Position numbers and translations under genes: made by a program. A DNA stretch of 64,000 nt from assembly GCF_029227915.1 (NCBI RefSeq), contig NC_079876.1, positions 11,904,001 through 11,968,000 on the forward strand, given 5' to 3'. The stretch comes from Hydractinia symbiolongicarpus. Lineage: Eukaryota; Cnidaria; Hydrozoa; Anthoathecata; Hydractiniidae. Positions 47,245 to 57,993 of the stretch are shown here, one piece after another (position 1 is the first letter of the stretch; every line of letters begins with the position of its first letter). The notes beneath the pieces are model-generated. The model did no database searches and was not told the DNA's origin. It saw nothing but the letters and a program-made list of their open reading frames with translations.

Positions 47245-50101
47245 TTATAATTCGTTCGGAGTATGTTTTTTCTTTCCCAACTTTGTACAGCTAATATTCG
47301 TGGCGGAAATGTATTTCTTCCAATATCCGTTGTTGTCATCATGGAACCAAACTTCGGTGCAACAACCTGGAACTGCAAATATTTCCGCTCCTCTGACCGG
47401 TTTCTTACCTGTGAACGAATTCCCAACATCTCTTACGTTACCCAGAATGCATCTGTTTGTGTTAAGGAAATAGTGCATGTTTTTGTTTGAGTGAGGTTTA
47501 ATTGTTAGAAAGTAATGCTGATAACTGTTCCAATCAAATTCAACGTTGCCCCTGTAAGACATAAACAAAGATTTCGTAAATTACAATTACCTTGAGAAGT
47601 AATTAAATTAGTTTGTACATTATCTTTAAATTAGTCCCTGCAAAAAATATTGAAAAACTTGCTATTCGTACTAATTTTTTTCTCTCTGATTTGCTTAGAA
47701 CTACAAATTTCTTATATCTCAGGTGACATAAGCTGCGACCCAAAAATGACTGCGCGAAAAATCATGATATCAACTTTGCAGCCTCTTGTATTGATGGTTA
47801 AAGGTTTATTATGTTAACAAAGTGGCAAGACGCACAAAAAGGTTGCTACCCGCGTCTTATATACTGCAGAATTGCTGAAAAGGCTTTCCAGAGCTTTCAT
47901 AAATCGTGTGTTGCACATTCTAAGAAACATTACCTCAATTTTTACTTTACACAGTATAAAATGAGGAACAAAAATTCATCAAATTCTTTTTTTGCCAAAT
48001 TCGCTAAATTTAATTCTCGCTTGAAATATAAGAACCTTTCAGACCTACCTTTAAATAGGCCCCCAAAGTGAAAGTAAAATACTCATCTTAGCAAAAAAAG
48101 CACATTTATGTGAAATATCAAGAACAATGCATCTTACCAAACATAATTAAGTTGATATGGATCACGAATTCCTTTAAAAGAGAATGAAAACTGACTATCT
48201 CGAATGGTTCCATATGTGCACCAGGCATATCTCCAATGCTCGTATATTTGTTCAGCGTAAAGAAAATATAAGCCAAGTAGAAATATAATCTTGATGTTAA
48301 AGCTGGGTAGATAAGAGATGAATTTTTTCACGTACTGTACAATTCTTTTCGAAGTGGAGGACACAGGGAAGTAACATTGATAGAATGTTTTCAATTTTTC
48401 TACAGCATCGCGGTGGTTTAAAGTTTCGAAGATCTGAATTAACGTTTGCACATTTTGGGATAAATTTTTTCCATTTTCTTCAATAGCCTCACCAAAATCC
48501 TTAAAAATTTCGAGTTTGTCGTCCTCTTGGACCAACTTAAACGACACACATAATTGTCGAAACCTTTCAATCTTTTTCTCATCGTACTCTTCAATACATG
48601 CAAAAAGCAATCGTGAAAACTCAGTAGCATTCATCTTCCAATTGAAGTCGTTTTCAATGGTGGTCAATTTCTGTTTCAGCAACGTTACATCAGCTACAAT
48701 GAAGTCGACACCAGATTGCGTGTAAGTTACGCTTCGTTGAAGTTGATTAACACGTAATGTGTTACCGTCTATCTTTCCATTTTCCAACATGGAAATCCAA
48801 TTTCTCATGACATGAAAATCGGATTGGAGGTTGTTGATACTAATGCTACTAATATTAAACTTTTTTTCCAAAACGGATACATTGCTCTTTGTAAGTGAAA
48901 TGTCAGATAAAAGGTCTCTGACTTCACCAGATAAATTATCCATGACAATGCTATTGACTTCGCTAGCTGTGTGTAAATCCGTTGTTGATATACGTACGGA
49001 TTTCGCCTCGATTTGAAGTAGAGAAAGCTGTTTAGAATGATCAAGCACATTGGTTTCTGCAGCAGCAATTCTTTTGGTGTTGTCGTCAACTTTTTGTATC
49101 TCCATATCGCTCACGAACTGTTCCAAACAAGAGAGTTTCGTTTCCAATGTTTTCACGATTTGACCTGTGTACATTTTCAAGGTTCCTGTTTCCAAGTCGT
49201 GAAATAGAGATATGTTGTTGTAGCATAAGCCATTTAAAACGGAGTCAATTGTTTTGACGTAAGAAATGAATTGCGCATGCGTTAAAATGTTATTGATACT
49301 CCCATGGTTAAAGTTATTGCGCAGCTCTCGCGCACGTAAACAAAATGCGGCTTTACTTTGGTCACCAGGACGTGGTACCTTTTTTTTCCATCCACCCTGC
49401 GGAGGAGAGAGTTTTGTTTCGTAACAAATAACGATAATGATCAATGTTATATCCCAATCCTTTGCGTTTGATTTACCAGTTGGAGGGCAGAGAACGAGCC
49501 ATTGATCAGGCTTGACAATTGATTTTAGTTCACTTTGATAATTATTCTTAAAACTTGCCATCCGGTTGAACAATGCAACTTCATTGTCAGGTAGTCCCGT
49601 GTAGGTAGGATCGTTATGGTAGTTGTGCAGTATCCAAACAAGTGCAGACTTCACGCATAACTGCAACATTAAGCCTACCCTCATCCAGAAATCACATTGT
49701 GGTATCATTGATGTGGATGCTGCAATGGATGCTGCAGTGGCTGCTGCAGAATTGGTCGCTACGCCAACTCCGACGGATGCTGCAGTATTTGTTGCTATGC
49801 CAACTCCGACGGATGCTGTAGTATTTGTTGCTACGCCAACTCCGACGGAAGACGCAATAGCTGTAGCACATCTCGACGTTGACATTGTGGCGCCTGTTGC
49901 TGATGAAATTGTTGCCATAGCAACACCTGTCGAAGAGGCTGTGGTAGATGCGCCCGTGGCAAACGACGTAAAGGAGGTAGATGTGCTCGATGGTGATGTC
50001 GTTGTCGAGTTCATAATCGGCAAGCAGGAGTAAATGATAAACACAGCTATCGTACTATTGGAAAAACGTATGATGTAACACCCTAAAATAATTTTAAACA
50101 A
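47245..50101 (-). CDS. HEPN (DZIP3-type)/coiled-coil/transmembrane protein, two exons
   Basis: Exons 48138-50101 and 47245-47551 join in frame (donor TTTGGTAAGA, acceptor TCTTACAG), giving 756 residues. A second possible start is the Met at 50014. The N-terminus is Ser/Thr/Ala-rich with three 12-residue repeats (SVGVGVATNTAA type, about residues 86-121). Residues about 145-300 match the HEPN domain found in DZIP3-like proteins: YHNDPTYTGLPDNEVALFNR, KPDQWLVLCPPTGKSNAKDW, DITLIIIVI, and the putative RNase motif RxxxxH in RELRNNFNHG. A long coiled-coil-like stretch follows (about 310-480), then a predicted membrane span near 600-617 (IIFLLGLYFLYAEQIY). The C-terminal part of about 140 residues has several cysteines that I do not recognise. 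HEPN proteins often act in RNA cleavage or innate immunity, so the role is inferred from family only. The first Met opens a hydrophobic stretch that could be a signal anchor. Confidence 0.75.
49785..49860 (-). repeat. 36-bp coding minisatellite in the HEPN gene
   Basis: A 36-bp unit (plus strand words GCAACTCCGACGGATGCTGC and AGTATTTGTTGCTAC) is present about three times within the N-terminal coding region. It encodes 12-residue repeats and keeps the frame, so copy-number changes alter protein length without a frameshift. Confidence 0.8.
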
Positions 50102-50219
50102 AAATCTGTATTTTATTACTTATTTTGAATTTCCACTCAGTAGCAACAAAACGGAACGAAACAAGAAAAATATTTAAATTTAATTGGCTCTGATAATTAC
50201 TCATCTGTTTCTAATTTCT

Positions 50220-50495
50220 TCCCATACCTGTCAATTCAACCTCGTCCCCAGGGCATCTTTTCTGACCCCAGGACGGCGAATGTAGTGTCGTAATGTTGCT
50301 AACATTTAGCACAAATCGAAGAAACATCGACGTTTAAAGTACAGCCTAAAAATTTTGAACTTGCCCGACAAGCTATTTGCCCTCTAAGGATTGACCAATT
50401 AACAGGTCGCATGCGATGAAACTTAACAACCTCGTCCCCAGAGTCTGGTGCCCCCTTACGATACAAAAATGCCCTGGGAACGAGGTTGGAAACTT
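50220..50495. mobile_element. foldback elements with AACCTCGTCCCCAGG ends
   Basis: AACCTCGTCCCCAGGGCATC occurs at about 50238. ACAACCTCGTCCCCAGAG at about 50428 is mirrored by CCCTGGGAACGAGGTTG at about 50473-50489, making a compact foldback unit of about 60 bp. The same end sequence, in either orientation, recurs at 3.0, 14.0, 14.9, 33.2, 41.8 and 50.8-50.9 kb. It is abundant and non-coding. I associate this type of repeat with cnidarian genomes from general familiarity only. Confidence 0.6.
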
Positions 50496-50814
50496 AAGAT
50501 TTACTTTGAAGTTTTTTTAAAAAAATATAGAAATGAAAAAACTCAAACAAATCAATTTATTGTTGTTGGCTTGGTAATTATTGGCATAAAGATTATGTTG
50601 TAGGAGTGTACTACAAAAATTGTTGACCTTCAAAGATTTTTAGGGAAAATAAGGAAAAATAAAGAAACATTTTAGGCTCAAAAAACTATTAAAATTTTAC
50701 AGGCTAAACCGAGTACTTAGTTTTCTTACAAACAAAGTGTAAAATATATACCACAAGACAGTATTAAAAAAGTTGATTTTGACAACCATTTAGCAACTTG
50801 TGGCAGGCAAGCAA

Positions 50815-50920
50815 CATCTTCGTCCCCACGGTCTTGTGGCCCCTGAGCCGTTATTGCGGAGTGGCCAACAACTTCATCAACAAGGCAAAATGGCTTGGGA
50901 ACGAGGTTGAGGCAAGCAAG
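50815..50920. mobile_element. another foldback copy, about 100 bp
   Basis: CAACATCTTCGTCCCCACGG at the left pairs with CTTGGGAACGAGGTTGAGG at the right, around a unique centre. It is the same family as 50220-50495. Confidence 0.55.
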
Positions 50921-51921
50921 TTAGAGCAATACTGTACGTATCTCCAGCGAGTAATGTAACATAGTTACAGTCGGAGGGGAGAAAGAAGCAGCCATTAGGA
51001 TGGAATAAATCTTCCCGTTACTTTGTTTGCTATATGTAAACAACGAAGTAAACAACACAGCGATCGGACATCGATCAAATAAACATTCAATCAGTTATTA
51101 ATCAGTTTTGTCAAAGAGACAATTTTATTGAACTATAAATATGTGAAAGAATCTCTTACCTTGTATGTTTCACGTAGTATTCACCAAACTGAAAGTTCGT
51201 AGTTTTATCGCAAAAATCTAATTAGTGTGTTAGGGTCGAGTTACACAGAGAAAAACAGCGATATAAATATCAATTCGTTTTTAAAAAGTTAAAAATCAAA
51301 TTGATTTTACTAAAGTTTGAAAAACGTAAGAATGAAGATTTATCTATTAAACCATGATAAGTAACATTGTTATTCAAGCTTTATTATTTCACCACAATTT
51401 AAAAATTTTATTTGATGTATGGAAGGGGGTTTAATTCAGGGTTTTCCCTCTGTGTTTTAATCACAACGGGTAAGAACAATGAGGAAATTCCCTTGACGTC
51501 ATGCAATCATATAAAAAAAATTTGTCATCACCAGTCTCCTTCCCAAGATATTTTAAACACATATGACGTCAGAAAAATGTCTACTTCATTGGGGGTTAGG
51601 TCGATTGTGCGCATGCTCAATCAACAATCAAAATAGCGCCGTTATAATCTCTCATATAAGTCAGAATAGCTAGTGTAGGGATGGCGTATAATCACATTTT
51701 TCAATTCCCACGGTCAAACTCTCATTAACTGTTGTGACGTCACAGCTGTTCATCACACCTCATTTCCACAAAGATCACCAAAAATCCGCTGACAATCAAC
51801 GCAAGCGCAAAACTTTCAACAACATCTGACAAACCCGACAATGCTATCGTGCGCAAGTTGAGTAGGGGAAATTCCCAACCTCGAAGCAATCTTCGGATGT
51901 TGTTGAAATGTGTATATATAA
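50921..51921. other. gene-free stretch rich in TGACGTCA-type words
   Basis: No gene supported. Several TGACGTC words occur between 51490 and 51750 (for example CTTGACGTCATGC, ATGACGTCAG and TGTGACGTCACAG). They could be CRE-like sites or part of a repeat upstream of the decayed ORF that begins at 51922. Confidence 0.3.
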
Positions 51922-52080
51922 ATGAATTGGTTCAAAAAGGCAATCAGCAAACTATATAGCACCGTGTCTGCACCAGTGGCAGCAACTCGCGACGCTCTTG
52001 CCGATTGACTACAGAGTGTGCAGGATACCGTTGCCTTCTACTATAACAAGGCAAAGGAGCAAATTTCGGGAGGTACAACA
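51922..52080 (+). pseudogene. 5' part of a decayed ORF split by the 5.9-kb transposon
   Basis: An ATG at 51922 opens a frame containing NWFKKAISKLYSTVSAPV, broken by a TGA at 52006-52008, after which the same frame continues with protein-like content (LQSVQDTVAFYYNKAKEQ) up to 52080. There the large transposon begins, exactly on a codon boundary. The rest of the ORF resumes at 57994. I do not recognise the family with certainty. The style (short amphipathic helices, multi-copy appearance) makes a mobile-element or virus-like origin possible. Confidence 0.55.
52074..52080. repeat. target-site duplication, left copy (TACAACA)
   Basis: The seven bases TACAACA lie immediately outside the left terminal inverted repeat and are repeated directly outside the right one (57987-57993). 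This fixes the ends of the 5.9-kb element. No longer direct repeat is possible, because the next flanking bases differ. Confidence 0.9.
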
Positions 52081-52400
52081 TATGGAGTCATGTACTGGAC
52101 AAAAGTCACGCTATAGAGTGTCGTGTTGCGTAGTAGAGTGTCGAGGTTCAATATAGATCCCAAGGTCGCGAGGCGTAGTATAGGTGGACGCGAGGCGTAA
52201 TAGTGAGACGCGTATGTAATAATAGAGAGACGCGAGGCGTAATAGAAGGACGCGAGGCGTAATAGAGAGACGCAAGGCGTAATAGAGAGACGCGAGGCGT
52301 AATAGAAGGACGCGAGGCGTAATAGAGAGACGCGAGGCGTAATAGAGAGACGCGAGGCGTAATAGAAGGACGCGAGGCGTAATAGAAATACGTGTAAAGT
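52081..52400. repeat. left terminal inverted repeat with 20-bp subterminal array
   Basis: The first ~120 bp match the right end almost base for base. They are followed by about nine tandem copies of a 20-bp unit (GACGCGAGGCGTAATAGAGA, with AGAAG variants) at about 52187-52390. Arrays of this kind in other transposons bind the transposase, and that role is inferred here. GC content is clearly higher than in the surroundings. Confidence 0.9.
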
Positions 52401-52896
52401 CGGAGCGTAATAAGATGTGTGATGGGAGGATCCGTGTCAGAGAAAGAACTACGCTTACATACATCTTCACTTTTTTCTTGTCATGAATACTTTAAAAGGA
52501 AAAAATGAAAAAAAAAGATTCCATACTTGGTGTACAAGGGCTACTAGTTCATCATAACCTCTCGTGTATATTATATGCCTATTAGAGGGGAGTTATGATA
52601 AGCAGAATAACAACCTCGATCAGGGCATAATACAACTTTTCGACGTTGGGACGGGGAAACAAAAAAGAGCGCGCTCTATAATTAGGCACGGGAAGAACTT
52701 ATTAAATGACTACTGCTGTGGCTATTTTTTCGCGTGGTTAGAAGAACTGAAGGAGCTTTATTTTACCTAAGCATAATATCTAGTACGTATATAGTGAACA
52801 AAATGTTTGAATTTCTTCTTTGTAATGTATCTAATGTAACTAATGTCAAGTTAAGCAATTCAATCAAAAGTTCTGTGAGTGAACTAATAGTGGTGT

Positions 52897-54339
52897 TCAT
52901 AACAATGTACTTTCTACGACCTGAACAGTTCGAAGAAACACTTCGATACCGAAGTTATCGCAATTTGCCATTGGATCGTTAGATCTACAAAATTCCAGGT
53001 ATAAGTCATTACTTTGAAATGGATGATTTATCTCGGGAACCACAATAGCATCGTCACGGGTTTCGATATAATGACTCGGTACACTCCAATCTATACCATA
53101 TGAATCGCAGTCATCGACAATATCATCTTCTGACGGTCTCCTTTGCAACAACAAACCTCTTTCCCATAATTGAAGAGGAGAAAGGTTTCTCTCTGTTCGG
53201 ATAGGATGGTGATCATAGCCCAGGATAAATCTTTGAAAATGTGCATTTATTCTTGGAATAAAAACATAATGAAGGCAAAACAAATGCAACTCATTCGATA
53301 TATCCAAGGCTCCTATCTCTTCCAAGTAAGTGAATATGTTGTGGTATATGTATGTGCAGCCGTGGAATAGATCTCTCCAGAACCTCTCTATCCTTTGGTT
53401 ATGGCAACTTTTCCCAGCGATAAAGCTACCACGATTACTTCCTCGTCTTGATATCATAAACCAAGCAACGTCTACATTTTCCACCCCATGATCTCCTCTT
53501 ACACGCGACGGCAAGCCAAAATTTTGTACTGCGGTCAGAAATAAATCGAGTACTACAGTAGCCTTGTTACTTGATCCGCACGACAGAAACATTAGACGCC
53601 TAGAATACCCATCTATGCCGCCATGAATGACTATCGACCATCTTATCAATTTGTGATTGCCGTCTATATGCCACAATGACCTTGGCGCTGCAACACTATA
53701 TTTTCTTCTTCGAACTACATTACGTTGCAACGAGCGCATCAATAGCCCTGATGGATCAACCCGCCACATACTATCACGAACAACTTTCCAAGGAATGTGA
53801 TAACCATGAGACAGTAAAAAACCTTTCATTCTACGTATGCCACAGTTAGGAAAATCTGAAATAATTTTTTTGACATGTTCATCAAGTTCCTCGTCACCAA
53901 TCATAGTGTGCGATTTAGGTTCAATATCAAACTCTTTAAATCTTCTTTGAATAGTTTTTGCACTTACTCCGAACATTTCAGCTATTGCCGTCTGCGAAAA
54001 ATTCAACCTCACTAAAGTTTTTAGAGTTTCCTCAGGTATATCGAAAGAAGGCCTGCCTATCTTGTGCCGTACAGTTTCCGCGTTACTAGTTTTGTTCACT
54101 GATTGAATTATCACTGATGCTTGATGAATACTACTCAGTACATTTTCGGTTATAACATCTGGATACTCTAAAGCTGCTCTAGAGCAGAAGCTGTAAAGTT
54201 CATCAAGTCTATAGACAGGATAATCCAAATCTGCTGTATTCGCGTCAACAAAGGATGACAATAACGACTGGATTAGTTTCAATGTATCAACAACAGAATT
54301 CTTAATAAAATCAACTGGACTCAATTGTTGTATATTCAT
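52897..54339 (-). CDS. integrase-like DDE transposase of the 5.9-kb element
   Basis: A 480-residue protein from the Met at 54339. That start is chosen because TTTTATTTTTCAG, an apparent splice acceptor, lies just upstream, and an in-frame Met at 54396 would fall in that intron-like stretch. A helix-turn-helix of about 45 residues ([20 protein letters not shown], then [13 protein letters not shown]) precedes an rve/integrase-type catalytic core. The DDE residues are visible as the Asp in LWHIDGNHK, the Asp in [10 protein letters not shown] and the Glu in [14 protein letters not shown]. The reading frame is intact. It presumably cuts and pastes the element by binding the terminal repeats. It is closest in style to IS3/retroviral-integrase-like eukaryotic transposases, but I could not test the family assignment. 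Confidence 0.85.
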   Translation of the reverse strand: MNIQQLSPVDFIKNSVVDTLKLIQSLLSSFVDANTADLDYPVYRLDELYSFCSRAALEYPDVITENVLSSIHQASVIIQSVNKTSNAETVRHKIGRPSFDIPEETLKTLVRLNFSQTAIAEMFGVSAKTIQRRFKEFDIEPKSHTMIGDEELDEHVKKIISDFPNCGIRRMKGFLLSHGYHIPWKVVRDSMWRVDPSGLLMRSLQRNVVRRRKYSVAAPRSLWHIDGNHKLIRWSIVIHGGIDGYSRRLMFLSCGSSNKATVVLDLFLTAVQNFGLPSRVRGDHGVENVDVAWFMISRRGSNRGSFIAGKSCHNQRIERFWRDLFHGCTYIYHNIFTYLEEIGALDISNELHLFCLHYVFIPRINAHFQRFILGYDHHPIRTERNLSPLQLWERGLLLQRRPSEDDIVDDCDSYGIDWSVPSHYIETRDDAIVVPEINHPFQSNDLYLEFCRSNDPMANCDNFGIEVFLRTVQVVESTLL

Positions 54340-54399
54340 GTTATATTCTGAAAAATAAAAGTACTGCATAAGTACACGAAATGTCAACAAAACCACTTG

Positions 54400-55051
54400 T
54401 TTGTTTAATCATACAATAAATCCTAAAAATGCCAGACGAAATTCCCTCCAAAATGTTCGAAATATGTTTAAAAGTTACTTAACGATAACAGTTCTGTTTT
54501 TAAATAACTTTCTCTGAGTGAGTCGACCGTATATAAGTAGAACATTTTTTCACATAAAGAACAAAATAACAAACATAACCCTTGTGAAATAAAAAGAAAA
54601 GAAAAATATCTTCTTGGTTAGCACAGCTGAATGATAATGCAATGCGTAACTTGATCACGACTATAACCATACATCTTTTCCATATAAAAGTTAGAAAACA
54701 AACAAAATAGAACAACAAAAAGACGAACTTATAAATGCATGTGCAGTATATATAGACTTCAAGGAGCGTACAAGTCAGTCATAAATTCGAGACTAATCAT
54801 AATCAATCTGATCATTAAAAGTATGTATATCACTGGAAGAATTCTTGCATAGGACTGACAGGATTTTTATATTCCCCCACCAGAAAAAAAATCAGTTTTA
54901 TAGAAGTGAGGCATATTTTGGAAGAAAAAGAAAAAAAATCGGCATTTTTTCTCAATGACAACATAATAAGAACAATGACAACATAAGCTAAAAATCGATC
55001 ACCTTGAAGGAAAAAAATAAACTCGTTAGTGCCCCTAAAAATTTACAATTA
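54400..55051. other. intergenic spacer inside the 5.9-kb transposon
   Basis: AT-rich sequence between the transposase and the E3 ligase genes. It probably holds the 5' exon and promoter of the transposase and the 3' UTR of the ligase gene. No exon could be placed confidently. Confidence 0.4.
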
Positions 55052-57414
55052 TCATGGATTTGCGAATCCCTTTGATTCACATGCTAAAGCTGTTGCCAAC
55101 ATATTGTGAAACGCCTTTTCTACAGAATGAACTGTAGGTAGGTAGATTATTTTTAAACATGCAGAGGATTTGCACATACTGTTTTTTTCATCATCCGACA
55201 TGTATTTCACTCTGATTTCATTTTTCATACCATCCAGTGGAACAACTGTATGACTAGTACAGAAGGCAAGTACTTTACTCAATGTCATACTGTCACTTTT
55301 TTCAATAAACGACAGAAAAAATTTCTTTGCCTGTGTCTCCACGAAGGAAGTTGGTTCGTCAAAACTAAAACATTTGATAAATTCTTTACTCTCAATCATG
55401 CGATAACCAGCACAAAATATTTGATCCATAACTTTCCAATGACACCGAATCGTATTCAAGAAATTGCACGAGCTCAAACCTTCGAATAACATGTCTGAAG
55501 AGTTTCGGCGTGACAATATCACATCATTCAAAATGAGTTGTTGAATCAGTAATGGGACATTTTCTTTGTTAATATTCTTGTCGGCAGGCCAATGCGCAGA
55601 ATTAATAAGTGACCAAAACACATCTTGCTTCTGATTGTCCTTGTAAAGCAGTTTGTCTATATCGTCCTTTGTTTTACATTGATCAAGTGATTCAATCAAT
55701 TCAATCAAATTTTCAGTTGTTGCATTTGCTGGTATGTGGCTTTTATTCAAACTTTCAATCAAACTGTCGGTATCTCTACCACACATGTGTAAAAAGTATG
55801 GTTTTGCTAATACTGGGAAGCCGGTGTCAACACCAGCAATCAATGAATGTACGATAATCATACCAGCAACTTTGAAAAGCACAGCTTTTGTGATGTCTTT
55901 CACAGGCAACAAACTGTTATTTTCACCTTCAAATAGACGATTTTTAACTTCTTCTAACAAAAGGTTGAAATATTCGGTTTTCATTGCCCCACCATCAAGG
56001 CCGTCCTCTCCTTTAAACTCAATGATCAATTTTTTGGTCATAACTTGAGAATTCACAAGGTTCCTTTTGTAAAATCTCAAGGATTCCATCCAAAGATTGT
56101 CACGTTCAATTTCCAAAGTGATTGTATCATTTTCTGAAGCAAGAGATGTAATTTGATTGAGAATTTCTTTTAAAGACATGTCCTTATCTACACATTTAAT
56201 TTGCAGCATGTCAGACATATTTTCACTTGCACTTTTCTCACTCAAAATATTGGCTGCCACATCGATAGATTTGGTATTCCGTAAAATGTCCTGAATTGTG
56301 GCTTTAGAGATTCGAGGAAACATTGCCGACAAAGTATCGATATGGGGAGAAGTACTTCCTACTTCTTTTTCATTCGATGGCCCAGCTTCATCGTCTATCA
56401 TCTCTGGAAAAATGTCATCATCAAGTTGACAATAAGCTTGATGGAATCTTAAATCATTTAACGGATATTTCTGATTACATCGTACACAGTTAACTTCAAT
56501 ACCTGAATCCATAGTTGGTTCCTCCATTGGTAAGTCGCTCTGCACTGGTCTGATGTATATTACAGCGTGACCGGGTACTAAATTTTTTAAATAGCTGATA
56601 GAATAACCATCTTTTCTTGGTGGTATCAACACCAATGGTCGGTTTATTCCACCACTCTCAGCCCTCAGAAGTTCAATGCCACCACTCTGTGATGATAATT
56701 TTGGATAAGCTTTTGTTAACTCTTCCAGAAGCATAGCATGTGTTCCAGTTTTGGAAGGAAAAACAACTTTTTCAATTCCGAGACCAACTTGGTTTAGCTC
56801 CATTAATTCACGTGTATTAGGTGAAACTGATGTATCTTTGTAGCTCAGTGCACAGAATTTATGGGTCCATGTGTCCTTAATGAAGTTATTAGAGAGACGT
56901 GGTTTCTTTGCTTGTGGGCGATATCGGCTACCACCAGCATTCAACGCTGGAAATTGCTTACTGAAACAGAACAAGAATTAAAATAAAAATCTGTCTCAAA
57001 CATAATAATCTTTCTACTCAGTGTATACAGAAAAAAATTAAAGTTGAACAAAATCAAAAAAATGAAAAATGTTATAAAAAGGTACAAAGGCACGAAAAAA
57101 TTCAATAGTCACAATCAGCATAATGCCTGTGAGCAGTACTCCTGGAGAGATGATTATTGAAACTTATCGAAAAGATACAAAGGAGGCAATGATCATGCTG
57201 GGAGCAGAAATTCACAACTCTTAAAAATATCAACCTACTTGAAATCTTGTAGAATTCTCTGATGTTGTGGACTTGGATGTAAGTTTGGACTTGGATGTGA
57301 GTTTGGACTCTGGAAGATGTTCTGATTTGGATTATTTTGAGTACTTGTTGTTGATGATGACAGACCATCCAATGCATTATTCAGTCTGTCTATAGCGTCT
57401 TTCACTTTCTGCAT
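55052..57414 (-). CDS. transposon-borne HECT-type E3 ubiquitin ligase with C2HC finger and CUE-like region
   Basis: Exons 57239-57414 and 55052-56960 (donor TCAAGTAGGT, acceptor TTCTGTTTCAG) join in frame into 694 residues. Order: a Ser/Pro/Asn/His-rich N-terminus with HPSPN repeats; an unrecognised region with PGHAVIYIRPVQSDLP; a C2HC finger resembling UBZ types (VNCVRCNQKYPLNDLRFHQA plus YC, about 217-236); a CUE-like ubiquitin-binding segment (HIDTLSAMFPRISKATIQDI, about 264-302); and a HECT domain (about 350-694). HECT features include FKGEDGLDGGAMKTEYFNLL and a candidate catalytic Cys near 660 in SSACLKIIYLP. It would transfer ubiquitin to unknown targets, perhaps host repressors or the transposase. 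The HECT domain resembles G2E3-like proteins. No disabling change is seen. A cellular gene captured by the transposon is the likely origin. Confidence 0.9.
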
Positions 57415-57704
57415 GCTGAATCAATTTTTAATTCCTAAAACATCACATACAATTTAGCTTGAAAGTTTTGAAAATTACAACCATGCCGATAAATATTCAC
57501 GATAGTAAGACAAAAATTTAAAAATGTCTTAAGAATATCCTTAAAGGAAAATGGAATAAGAACATTGTACATATTTGCTGCATTATTTAAAATTCTTGAA
57601 AATGGGTGCAGTGTCACTTGAAGAAAACCGTGTTTTGTCTTGATTAATTTGCCAGTCAATTGAAAAAATTCGAAATTTATTCACGGGTAACCAAGGCAAA
57701 TGGC

Positions 57705-57986
57705 GCGAAAGTACGCGTCCCCTCTTCCTACACGCCGCGTCGCCCTTGTTTGCGCGTCTTTCCATCACGCAACGCGTCCTTCTGTTACGCATCGCGTCCT
57801 TCTATTACGCCTCGCATCTCTCTATTATTACATACGCGTCTCACTATTACGCCTCGCGACTCTCTATTTCGCCTCGCGTCCACCTATACTACGCCTCGCG
57901 ACCTTGGGATCTATATTGCACCTCGACACTCTACTACGCAACACGACACTCTATAGCGTGACTTTTGTCCAGTACATGACTCCATA
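57705..57986. repeat. right terminal inverted repeat with 20-bp subterminal array
   Basis: The outer ~120 bp are the reverse complement of the left end (TATGGAGTCATGTACTGGAC at the tip), with a few differences such as GTGCAATATAG for GTTCAATATAG. Copies of the 20-bp unit continue to about 57715 and become more diverged inward, ending near GCGCGAAAGTACGCG. Confidence 0.9.
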
Positions 57987-57993
57987 TACAACA
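57987..57993. repeat. target-site duplication, right copy (TACAACA)
   Basis: Direct repeat of 52074-52080, immediately outside the right terminal repeat. Confidence 0.9.

Larger units (their letters stand above)
52081..57986. mobile_element. complete 5.9-kb DNA transposon with integrase-like transposase and HECT E3 ligase
   Basis: Both ends begin TATGGAGTCATGTACTGGAC and are inverted repeats of each other. Similarity continues inward for about 300 bp into arrays of a 20-bp unit. The element is flanked by 7-bp TACAACA duplications. It carries two intact genes on the minus strand: an integrase-like DDE transposase (52897-54339) and a HECT-domain ubiquitin ligase (55052-57414). Intact genes, near-identical ends and clean duplications imply recent movement. 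The transposase resembles eukaryotic IS3-like (IS3EU-type) enzymes. As I recall, that group is described with a slightly shorter target duplication, so the superfamily name is tentative. Confidence 0.9.

Noticed and set aside
49623-50033. Plus-strand 136-codon frame rich in ATPTDAV repeats
   Set aside because: Antisense shadow of the 36-bp coding repeat of the HEPN gene on the minus strand.
52111-52470. 119-codon minus-strand frame with repeated LLLRLASLYYA
   Set aside because: Generated by the 20-bp subterminal repeats of the transposon end. The same happens at 57660-58095.
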